Assembly (NCBI GenBank): GCA_003650445.1
Contig: QMQE01000065.1
Span: 1 to 11,615 of the forward strand
Source of the DNA: Acidobacteriota bacterium
GTDB lineage: Bacteria; Acidobacteriota; Holophagae; Thermotomaculales; Thermotomaculaceae
DNA: 11,615 nucleotides
Direction of reading: 5' to 3'
Part shown: one piece after another, positions 6,907-11,615 of the stretch
Layout: each line of letters begins with the position of its first letter
How positions within the stretch are numbered: the first letter of the stretch is position 1
The notes under the pieces: generated by a model
Told to the model about the DNA's origin: nothing
The model's input: only the letters and a program-made list of their open reading frames with translations
Database searches by the model: none
Program-made: the position numbers and the translations under genes

Positions 6907-7170
6907 TCAGAGGCGCTCCAGTTTTTTGTAGACCTCACCATCATTTCGTTTTCCAACCAGAGTAATTTTTACGATTTCTTTTTCCAGCCGATACACAATC
7001 CGGTATTCGCCAGCATCCACGCGTCTGAACGGAGACCCTTTCAATTCCTTTGAATCTGTCGGATGAGAATCCCGCAGCAGAGCAAAAATCTTTCGAACCA
7101 CCTGCCTGTATTGTTTGGCATCCAGGGTTCCCGGAAAGCGGTATGCTTTCCTGCTGAGTTGAAGCTTCAT
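6907..7170 (-). CDS. RelE/ParE-superfamily toxin
   Basis: The product is a small basic protein of 87 residues of the type II toxin superfamily; RelE members cleave mRNA on the ribosome, and ParE members poison gyrase. The C-terminal half has the superfamily pattern: FRRVDAGEYRIVYRL (48-62), a beta strand KITLVGKRND (68-77) and a final VY (80-81). Candidate functional residues are R57, Y60, K74, R75 and Y81; the GKRND-x2-VY ending favours the RelE side, but RelE and ParE cannot be separated with certainty. The ATG at 7170 overlaps the antitoxin stop as ATGA, the usual coupling in these pairs. The gene is of normal length and looks intact. It is likely co-transcribed with, and neutralised by, the upstream antitoxin. 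Confidence 0.85.
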   Translation of the reverse strand: MKLQLSRKAYRFPGTLDAKQYRQVVRKIFALLRDSHPTDSKELKGSPFRRVDAGEYRIVYRLEKEIVKITLVGKRNDGEVYKKLERL

Positions 7171-7421
7171 TCAGTTGTTTCCACAGGTTCCTTCAAGGCC
7201 GATAAGGATTCCTCCGGGCTCATGTAGCCATCCCGTTCCGCTTCCATGGCCTGCAAGGCCCAGTACCGGTCTTCCAGCTCCATCAACCGCATGTGTTCCT
7301 CGATAGAGAGCACAACGACCACCGGACGGCTGTTCTTTTCAACCACCACTGGTTCCCGAATAGCCGAAAGCAGAACCTGCCCCCATTTGTTTTTCACTTC
7401 TGTTGCTGTTATCGTCTTCAT
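7167..7421 (-). CDS. Phd/YefM-family antitoxin
   Basis: This is a type II antitoxin of 84 residues. The N-terminal MKTITATEVKNKWGQVL is the DNA-binding Phd/YefM fold, followed by the typical strand region VVVEKNSRPVVVVLSIEEH (25-43). The C-terminal third is acidic and probably disordered (from about 60), as expected for the part that wraps the toxin. The ATG at 7421 was chosen over the one at 7442 because GGGAGGT lies five bases upstream, the family normally begins at this MKTI-like motif, and the predicted transcript begins downstream of 7442. Antitoxins of this family usually repress their own promoter with the toxin as corepressor, and a perfect inverted repeat lies in this promoter. The pair looks functional. 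Confidence 0.87.
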   Translation of the reverse strand: MKTITATEVKNKWGQVLLSAIREPVVVEKNSRPVVVVLSIEEHMRLMELEDRYWALQAMEAERDGYMSPEESLSALKEPVETTE

Positions 7422-7426
7422 GCTGT

Positions 7427-7433
7427 ACCTCCC
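7427..7433 (-). promoter_or_regulatory. Shine-Dalgarno of the antitoxin gene
   Basis: GGGAGGT on the minus strand, five bases before the ATG at 7421. It fixes that start over the upstream in-frame ATG at 7442. Confidence 0.75.
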
Positions 7434-7440
7434 AATAGAC

Positions 7441-7468
7441 AATATAGCTCATTTAGCTATTATGTCAA
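7441..7468 (-). promoter_or_regulatory. Sigma70-type promoter of the toxin-antitoxin operon
   Basis: On the minus strand, a perfect -35 TTGACA (7463-7468) and a -10 TATATT (7441-7446, five of six) are 16 bases apart. The transcript should begin near 7434, giving a leader of about 13 bases that is almost entirely the Shine-Dalgarno sequence. It is the best promoter in the window. Confidence 0.75.
7444..7460. promoter_or_regulatory. Candidate operator for autoregulation of the toxin-antitoxin operon
   Basis: ATAGCT and AGCTAT form a perfect inverted repeat with a five-base spacer (CATTT). It overlaps the -10 and fills most of the spacer of the promoter, so binding there would block RNA polymerase. 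Binding by the antitoxin is inferred from the habit of the family. Confidence 0.6.
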
Positions 7469-7502
7469 GATGGAAAAACCAGGGAAAACCGGGGACAGAG
7501 CA

Positions 7503-7532
7503 GTGCAAATGAAAGTGAATGTGCATGTGCAG
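7503..7532. repeat. Hexamer tandem array, consensus GTGNAA-like, five units
   Basis: The units are GTGCAA, ATGAAA, GTGAAT, GTGCAT and GTGCAG, gap-free with a period of 6. The same kind of unit is repeated at 11574-11597. Confidence 0.5.
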
Positions 7533-7585
7533 GAATATCAGGAAGTTGGTTCTTCTCTGTTTTTTCTGAACCCATCACTCATCCC

Positions 7586-7602
7586 CTCCCGCGTTGCGGG
7601 AG
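7586..7602. repeat. GC-rich hairpin in the intergenic gap
   Basis: CTCCCGC and GCGGGAG pair perfectly around GTT. Outer arms ATCAC (about 7574-7578) and GTGAT (about 7605-7609) may extend the structure. There is no T-tract on either side. It is of the same CGC-NNN-GCG type as 274-288 and 7830-7846. Confidence 0.55.
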
Positions 7603-7621
7603 CCGTGATTTACATACAGAG

Positions 7622-7649
7622 TGTGATTTGTGACTCGTGACTTGTGATT
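7622..7649. repeat. Heptamer tandem array, consensus TGTGAYT, four units
   Basis: The units are TGTGATT, TGTGACT, CGTGACT and TGTGATT, without gaps. The period is 7, as in the unrelated-sequence array at 238-272. Confidence 0.7.
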
Positions 7650-7687
7650 TGCAAGAAAAATCAGGGAGTTAGCTGTTCCCTCCCCTG

Positions 7688-7823
7688 TCCCTATCTGACC
7701 TTTGTGCCCTGGTGCCTTTGTGTTAAGTTCCCTTCCTTTCTCTTTCTACCCTGCGGTCCCTGCGTACTCTGCGGTGAATCTCCCTCTTTCCCTCCGGGCT
7801 CAACCTCAATCTTGCCTTTCACT
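7688..7823 (-). repeat. 136-bp direct repeat, right copy
   Basis: It matches 6742-6877 without gaps. Its right end overlaps the last codons of the neighbouring exported-protein gene: the residues SERQD and the TGA stop (7806-7808) are encoded by the repeat. Confidence 0.9.
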
Positions 7824-8900
7824 CAACCTGCACCGCTTTGCGGTGCCTCTCAACGAATCCCAGGAATAGACGACTCCCCCCGCCACAGCGTAGGGCTGGC
7901 CCTCGTTTACAGTGATGAATTGGATTTTCCCCTTTTCCTTTGTGACAATGACGTCTTTTTCGTGGAAATCCAGTATCAGCGCACCGGATTCCCGCCGCAG
8001 GGAAAAGGTAAACTTCCCAAGTGTTTTCATAGAAAAAGAGAGCGAGTATCCCTCTGACTCTTCCCCCGGCAGGCGAATGGAAACAATGGCTTTCATTCTA
8101 CCTTTCTTCCAGGCACTGAGAAGGGAAAAGGCACCTTCATCCTCAAGACGGAGTTCCACGATACTATCTTTTTCATCACCGGAAAACCGGAAACGCTGGC
8201 GAAGCAGCGGCTCATCCTTCCGATTCCGTGCGACAGCCGTTATTTTTTTTGCGTCCGGTTCCACCTTGTAGCCAGCCCCGTTCTGGAGAAGAACATGCAC
8301 TGTTTTCCCCTCCATCCATACGTTTGCCACATCGGAATGCTGCAAAGACAGCGTCAATTGTTTTTCCATACAGCCCCGGTTAACAAGAACCAGAGCATTC
8401 CCATCCCGGCAAAGCATCCAGTTTCCCTCAGCCCATACCCCCCGCAGCCCGGAAAAAACAACTTCCCCTTCCTCCCACAGAAGACAGCCGGGAAACTGCC
8501 ATTTCGCTGCACTTTCGGTATTCAGGATGAAGGGATGACGTTCCGGAACCAGCACAAGGCCCGGTTCAATCAGGGAAAGCCGAACCGGCTGTTCCACCAG
8601 GCCGAGAACCGGTAACAATCCGGTTATTTTAATCTTATGGGGCTGAAGGTCGTCGCCCATCCAGACCAGAGAATCCCGTTTCAGAAATGCCACACCGGCA
8701 CCGTCTGCCATGTCCGCAGCGAGGATGTTTTTCTCCCGGTACAATTCCCTGCCATTCAGGTCCTCAAGGACAGCATCCTTTCCGTCAACGAAAAGAAACA
8801 CCGGCTTTTTCAGCAGCATGGCACCGGAAAGAAGCCGCTTCTCAGCTACCGCCGGAACCAGCGTCGAAAGAAACAGCAACACGATTACCAGTTTTTTCAT
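7806..8900 (-). CDS. Exported protein of unknown function (distal gene of the cheR operon)
   Basis: I do not recognise a family. From the ATG at 8900 the product has 364 residues and starts with a clean signal peptide: basic MKK, a hydrophobic core and a probable signal peptidase I site after A19 (PAVA before EKR). No lipobox is seen. The rest is rich in short beta-strand-like stretches, often with Trp, Gly or Asp turns (DSLVWMGDD, WMLCRDGNALVLVNRG, GGVVYSWDSLRG), which could be beta-propeller blades; this is a guess from composition. An ATG at 8915 is in frame, but it would put MECFT ahead of the signal peptide, and a GGAG nine bases before 8900 supports the shorter form. The gene probably follows its neighbour with an ATGA overlap once the neighbour's apparent frameshift is corrected. 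Its last five residues and stop lie in a dispersed repeat. Confidence 0.8.
   Translation of the reverse strand: MKKLVIVLLFLSTLVPAVAEKRLLSGAMLLKKPVFLFVDGKDAVLEDLNGRELYREKNILAADMADGAGVAFLKRDSLVWMGDDLQPHKIKITGLLPVLGLVEQPVRLSLIEPGLVLVPERHPFILNTESAAKWQFPGCLLWEEGEVVFSGLRGVWAEGNWMLCRDGNALVLVNRGCMEKQLTLSLQHSDVANVWMEGKTVHVLLQNGAGYKVEPDAKKITAVARNRKDEPLLRQRFRFSGDEKDSIVELRLEDEGAFSLLSAWKKGRMKAIVSIRLPGEESEGYSLSFSMKTLGKFTFSLRRESGALILDFHEKDVIVTKEKGKIQFITVNEGQPYAVAGGVVYSWDSLRGTAKRCRLSERQD
7830..7846. repeat. GC-rich hairpin inside the 3' end of the exported-protein gene
   Basis: GCACCGC and GCGGTGC pair perfectly around TTT. It lies six bases from the 136-bp repeat and codes for part of the C-terminus (GTAKR region). 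It mirrors the position of the 274-288 hairpin in the membrane-protein gene. Confidence 0.6.
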
Positions 8901-9954
8901 TGTAAAACACTCCATTTCCCACCCCCCGAATCAGGGTGTAGTCATAGCCGAATTTTCCCACCTTCAGCTTCCTGGAATCCCCGTTGAATGGATCAATCAC
9001 AAACACATCCCCGTTTTTGCACTGCACAACCAGCAACAGGTTTCCCTGTTTATTCTCCACATAAAACAGATGACGGCGTTTGTCCCCAACGGATACGGAA
9101 TCGTCCTTAACTTTATTTTTCCCGGGGTCAATTACTCGCCATCTCACCTTGTTTCTCCCGAGAAAAGCGGAAAAAATAGACGCTTTCACATACTCGAAAA
9201 TCACACGGCCACGGCTGTCCACCGCCGGGTTTTTCAGGACACCGCCAAACTCCCGGTCCATCAATTGATGGCCGTCATCAGCAGAAAAAGAAAGGAGCCG
9301 GGTTCGAAACGATCCCAGGTCACCCTGGGTTACTTTGAAGAGAAGCAGATTTACAAACCGATCCCCCGCAAGGAGGTGGGCCTCTATCAAGTCTTTTTCA
9401 GGGACCATTACCACCTCTTTCCAATTTCCATTAACAAGGTGACGCAAATGCCCGGATTCAAGAGACCACAATTGTTCTTTCGCTCCGGAAAATTGCGGAA
9501 TTGAGAGTTTCAGTGCGCCACCAGGAATCTGCGAAGGCTGCCATTGATGAGTTAAAATATCCTGAGATTGACTCCTTGTATCCAACACCAGAAAACCCGC
9601 CCGAACCGGGAGATATATACAATTCCCGCTCACCATTCCCTCAATGGAAACAGCAACGCTCGGAATCGGGAGAAGGCAGTCTTTTACTTTCACTTTCCAG
9701 TCACGACCTGAGCATGAAATAACGCCATCCCTGAAACGATAAATTGATTGTTTCACAGCAAAATAATAAGCCGGTTCCAGGGTTTTCCATTGTTCAACGG
9801 CAAAGAGTTCAGTCCCCTGCCAGGCCTGCCTTCCTTCAGCATCATACAGATAATCACAACGTTCTCCACGGAGGACCAGCACCGGGCCGGCCAACAGAGA
9901 CAATCCCATGGCCTGAAATAAAATAAGAAAAATCAGAGTTGAAGTCTTTTTCAT
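8842..9954 (-). CDS. Exported protein of unknown function, 3' end probably frameshifted
   Basis: No family is recognised. As written the product has 370 residues from the ATG at 9954, which has GGGAG seven bases upstream. It begins with a signal peptide (MKKTSTLIFLILF, cleavage probably near residue 23). The body is beta-rich, with repeated strand-turn stretches (FLVLDTRSQ, WRVIDPGKNK, CKNGDVFVIDPFNGDSRKL) that resemble propeller blades. The last 59 bases overlap the signal-peptide region of the next gene in another frame, which is unusual in this tightly coupled genome. One extra base in the six-C tract at 8922-8927 would end the protein as RGGGKWSVLQ with a TGA at 8897-8899, giving 352 residues and an ATGA overlap with the next gene. 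A sequencing error or real indel is therefore likely, and the listed C-terminus should be distrusted. It lies 49 bases after cheR, probably in one operon. Confidence 0.75.
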   Translation of the reverse strand: MKKTSTLIFLILFQAMGLSLLAGPVLVLRGERCDYLYDAEGRQAWQGTELFAVEQWKTLEPAYYFAVKQSIYRFRDGVISCSGRDWKVKVKDCLLPIPSVAVSIEGMVSGNCIYLPVRAGFLVLDTRSQSQDILTHQWQPSQIPGGALKLSIPQFSGAKEQLWSLESGHLRHLVNGNWKEVVMVPEKDLIEAHLLAGDRFVNLLLFKVTQGDLGSFRTRLLSFSADDGHQLMDREFGGVLKNPAVDSRGRVIFEYVKASIFSAFLGRNKVRWRVIDPGKNKVKDDSVSVGDKRRHLFYVENKQGNLLLVVQCKNGDVFVIDPFNGDSRKLKVGKFGYDYTLIRGVGNGVFYNEKTGNRVAVSFDAGSGGS

Positions 9955-10003
9955 GGCTGAACTCCCAGGGAAACTGCCATCCCTTTCATGAACACAGGTT
10001 TCA

Positions 10004-10900
10004 TCAATGCCGAATGCGTCGGTGGGAACTATCCTTTGAAGATGCCAGTTTGTAACAGACGGGTCGGCCATTATAGTGTACCAGAGAAAACCGGGACGAC
10101 AGCATCAAGGCATTTTCAGAATATCCCACAAAGAGAAAAGAGCTGGGGTTCAAAACCCGGCTTAAATCCTCAATTGCCTTTTTCCGGGCGGCATCAGCGA
10201 AATAAATCAACACATTCCGGCAGAATACGACATCCATTTTGCCAAAATTGATATATCGGGTTCCATTTGCCAGATTGAAAAAACGAAAATTCACCATATC
10301 CCGGACATCTCGATTTACCCTGAAGCCATCCCCGTGGGGAGTCATATATCGATCCTTGAACTCCACCGGCAAACGCTGAGCAGCCCTTGCAGAATAGACC
10401 CCTCTCTCTGCCACACTCATTGCATTCCGGTTAATATCTGTGGCCATTATTTCTATTCTCAAGTCTGACGGAAAAGACGGAGCCGCTTCAAGAACCAGCA
10501 TTGCCAACGTGTATGGTTCTTCCCCTGTAGAGCATCCCGCACTCCATATTTTCATTCTCCTGCTTCCGGATGAAAATTTTTTCCCAACGACTTCAGGGAG
10601 GACAAGGTTCAGAAATGCCTGCATCTGAGGGGCATTTCTATAAAAACAGGTTTCCGTGGTCGTGACCGTATTAAATATCTCCTGAACCTCAGCCGTATCT
10701 CCACCCGACTGTTGCAGTTCCATAAAATATTGAGAAAATGAGCGGGACCCAAGCTCTTTCAACCGCCCACCCAGCTTGTGCTCCAGGTAAAATTTCTTGG
10801 AATCTTCAAAATACATACCTGAACGACGATAGATATAATCTCGTAGAATTCTGAATTCCTCATCTGTAAGCCCCGGTGCTCCCGCAATGCTCAAGTTCAT
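10004..10900 (-). CDS. cheR: CheR-type protein-glutamate methyltransferase
   Basis: CheR uses S-adenosylmethionine to methylate glutamates on chemoreceptors in adaptation; relatives serve other chemosensory-type systems. The 298 residues have an N-terminal CheR all-alpha domain (about 10-70, LTDEEFRILRDYIYRRSG) and a Rossmann-type methyltransferase domain. Motifs: TTTETCFYR (80-88); the SAM-binding loop WSAGCSTGEEPY (119-130); ATDIN (153-157), with D155 expected to hold the ribose; VFCRNVLIYF (225-234); and GYSE (259-262). The ORF can be extended to a TTG at 10942, but those 14 residues do not look like the family, so the ATG at 10900 is preferred. This ATG has no Shine-Dalgarno. No TPR domain and no CheB or receptor gene are present in the window; the genes behind it encode exported proteins, so its partner is unknown. 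Confidence 0.92.
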   Translation of the reverse strand: MNLSIAGAPGLTDEEFRILRDYIYRRSGMYFEDSKKFYLEHKLGGRLKELGSRSFSQYFMELQQSGGDTAEVQEIFNTVTTTETCFYRNAPQMQAFLNLVLPEVVGKKFSSGSRRMKIWSAGCSTGEEPYTLAMLVLEAAPSFPSDLRIEIMATDINRNAMSVAERGVYSARAAQRLPVEFKDRYMTPHGDGFRVNRDVRDMVNFRFFNLANGTRYINFGKMDVVFCRNVLIYFADAARKKAIEDLSRVLNPSSFLFVGYSENALMLSSRFSLVHYNGRPVCYKLASSKDSSHRRIRH

Positions 10901-10906
10901 GAGTGG

Positions 10907-10912
10907 ATTATA
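10907..10912 (-). promoter_or_regulatory. Candidate -10 element of cheR, implying a leaderless transcript
   Basis: A perfect TATAAT on the minus strand ends six bases before the cheR ATG, so transcription would start at or next to the A of the start codon. No good -35 is visible at 15-19 bases. The absence of a Shine-Dalgarno sequence fits a leaderless message, but the evidence is short. Confidence 0.35.
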
Positions 10913-11037
10913 ACTAAAACAATCCCAATAAGAAACCCCCAATATGCCAGCTTTTCCAGAAAAAAGATCTCATGCAATTTTTTTCAACAAATTGTCATAA
11001 TAGAACGGATTATCATTTATTATTTGCGTGCCGGGCA

Positions 11038-11046
11038 TGCTATAAT
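11038..11046 (+). promoter_or_regulatory. Extended -10 promoter of the ferritin-like gene
   Basis: TGC followed by a perfect TATAAT (11041-11046) forms an extended -10. The -35 region is AT-rich but shows no consensus. The transcript should start near 11053, leaving a leader of about 27 bases containing GGAG (11069-11072 region), six bases before the ATG. Confidence 0.6.
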
Positions 11047-11079
11047 CAAATCGTTTTTAATAAACTTGTGGAGTAATGT

Positions 11080-11562
11080 ATGGCCAACATTATGACAGTT
11101 CTCAATATGCTGGAAGAAATAGAAATATCTATGAAAAATCTGTATCAGTGGATTTCTGAAGAATTTACTGACAATACTGAATTGTACCGATTCTTTCAAC
11201 GGATGAGCCGGGAAGAAGAAACGCATGCAGGGATGGTCAAATACCAGAAACGCCTGGTCCGGCAGAACCCGAACAGTTTTAATGAGGTGTCAACAGACCT
11301 GTCGGAGCTTCAGGAATTCCTTCAGTTTATCTCCTCAATTCCCGAAAGAGAACACAATCTGACACCCGAAAGGGCATTGAAACTTGCCATCGAACTGGAA
11401 GGAATGGATGAGGAACGGATGTACCGGGGCGTGATTGTGGAGAGTTACCCGGAATTGAGGGAACTAATCCACAACCTGACCCGAAGCGACGAAGAACACT
11501 GCATCTTTCTCAAAGACTTTGCCCGGCGTTACCTGGAATCTGGCCCGGCAAGTGGTGAGTAG
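11080..11562 (+). CDS. Ferritin-like (erythrin-type) diiron protein
   Basis: The product is a four-helix-bundle protein of 160 residues related to the N-terminal part of rubrerythrin; such proteins act in peroxide detoxification or iron handling. Candidate metal ligands: a glutamate in helix 1 (LEEIEISMKNLYQW, 11-24), E46 and H49 in REEETH (44-49), a glutamate of AIELEGMDEE (103-112) in helix 3, and H140 with D137 or E138 in SDEEH (136-140). The spacing of the last motif would put Asp where Glu is usual, if D137 is the ligand. There is no CxxC, so no rubredoxin domain. The start is fixed by GGAG six bases upstream. It is the only rightward gene and is divergent from cheR. The family is fairly sure; the specific activity is not. 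Confidence 0.82.
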   Translation: MANIMTVLNMLEEIEISMKNLYQWISEEFTDNTELYRFFQRMSREEETHAGMVKYQKRLVRQNPNSFNEVSTDLSELQEFLQFISSIPEREHNLTPERALKLAIELEGMDEERMYRGVIVESYPELRELIHNLTRSDEEHCIFLKDFARRYLESGPASGE

Positions 11563-11573
11563 GGGGAAGAATA

Positions 11574-11597
11574 GTGAAAGTGCAAGTGCGAGTGCGC
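11574..11597. repeat. Hexamer tandem array, consensus GTGCAA, four units
   Basis: The units are GTGAAA, GTGCAA, GTGCGA and GTGCGC, gap-free. It begins 12 bases after the stop of the ferritin-like gene and is related to the array at 7503-7532. Confidence 0.6.
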
Positions 11598-11598
11598 G

Positions 11599-11615
11599 AA
11601 AGAAGGGAATTGGCC
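11599..11615 (+). terminator. Left half of a hairpin cut by the window edge
   Basis: AAAGAAGGGAATTGGCC matches the first 17 bases of the window except for one base, and its first arm matches the stem at 6490-6498. The second arm would lie outside the window. By analogy it is probably the terminator of the ferritin-like gene. Confidence 0.35.

Larger units (their letters stand above)
7469..7687. other. Gene-free gap right of the toxin-antitoxin module
   Basis: No credible gene is seen. With the promoter on its left and the repeat on its right, the gap from 7422 to 7805 is non-coding. It holds a hexamer array (7503-7532), a hairpin (7586-7602) and a heptamer array (7622-7649), listed separately. 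Confidence 0.5.

Noticed and set aside
7422..7442. Longer antitoxin from the ATG at 7442
   Set aside because: This start would lie upstream of the predicted transcript start near 7434, and the GGGAGGT site is placed for 7421.
6742..7823. Insertion sequence or transposon carrying the toxin-antitoxin pair
   Set aside because: No transposase, no terminal inverted repeats and no short target duplication are visible; only long direct repeats.
8710..9504. 264-residue open frame on the plus strand
   Set aside because: It is antisense to the two exported-protein genes, which have signal peptides and ribosome sites. It has no convincing start.
7806..9954. The two exported proteins as tandem paralogs
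   Set aside because: They share a signal peptide, size and beta-rich look, but no clear sequence similarity could be found by eye.
9955..10071. 39-residue N-terminal extension of the first exported protein
   Set aside because: It overlaps cheR and would place polar residues before a normal signal peptide; the ATG at 9954 has a good ribosome site.
10901..10942. TTG start giving a 312-residue CheR
   Set aside because: The extra residues do not resemble the family, and no ribosome site precedes the TTG. It cannot be fully excluded.
10960..11035. Sigma54 promoter for cheR
   Set aside because: A GGCAC and a TTGC occur on the minus strand in the gap, but not at the required spacing.

Overview
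The window comes from a bacterial chromosome and holds 14 genes. Most are packed on the minus strand. Gene content (ScpA/ScpB, RluB-family synthase, TrpRS with an apparent Fe-S site, Cmk, HisC, CheR, ferritin-like protein), the standard use of TGA as stop, and intergenic gaps full of short tandem and dispersed repeats suggest a free-living, probably anaerobic, deep-branching Gram-negative lineage (for example Acidobacteriota/Aminicenantes-like or Desulfobacterota-like). That placement is a low-confidence inference from impression, not from a search.

Layout, left to right. (1) 1-261: non-coding, with a terminator-like hairpin, a diverged copy of a dispersed repeat and a 7-bp tandem array. (2) 262-6369: one tight leftward operon of eight genes. 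In transcription order these are an M50 site-2 protease, trpS, scpA, scpB, an rluB-type pseudouridine synthase, hisC, cmk and an unrecognised multi-pass membrane protein. Junctions are overlaps or gaps of 0-17 nt, with ATGA or TGATG coupling. A candidate promoter lies at 6398-6425. (3) 6370-6906: repeat-rich gap with a second hairpin of the same family. (4) 6907-7421: a Phd/YefM antitoxin and RelE/ParE toxin pair under a clear sigma70-type promoter that contains a perfect inverted repeat. (5) 7443-7805: repeat-rich gap. (6) 7806-10900: a leftward operon of cheR and two genes for exported proteins of unknown function. The first exported-protein gene looks frameshifted at its 3' end. (7) 10901-11079: divergent promoter region. 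(8) 11080-11562: a rightward ferritin-like (erythrin-type) gene, followed by the start of another hairpin of the same family at the window edge.

How it works together. The large operon combines chromosome segregation (ScpAB, partners of SMC), translation and rRNA modification (TrpRS, RluB-type), nucleotide and amino acid synthesis (Cmk, HisC) and membrane proteolysis; it is a housekeeping operon, not a pathway. The cheR operon may link protein methylation to the cell envelope, but its target is not in the window.

The most notable signals are these. A 136-bp direct repeat (6742-6877 and 7688-7823) brackets the toxin-antitoxin module, and its right copy supplies the stop codon of the neighbouring gene. 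A likely one-base frameshift lies in a six-C tract at 8922-8927. TrpS carries a C-x21-C-x6-C-x2-C motif resembling the [4Fe-4S] TrpRS of Thermotoga. The gaps share a mosaic of 6- and 7-bp tandem arrays and GC-rich hairpins.
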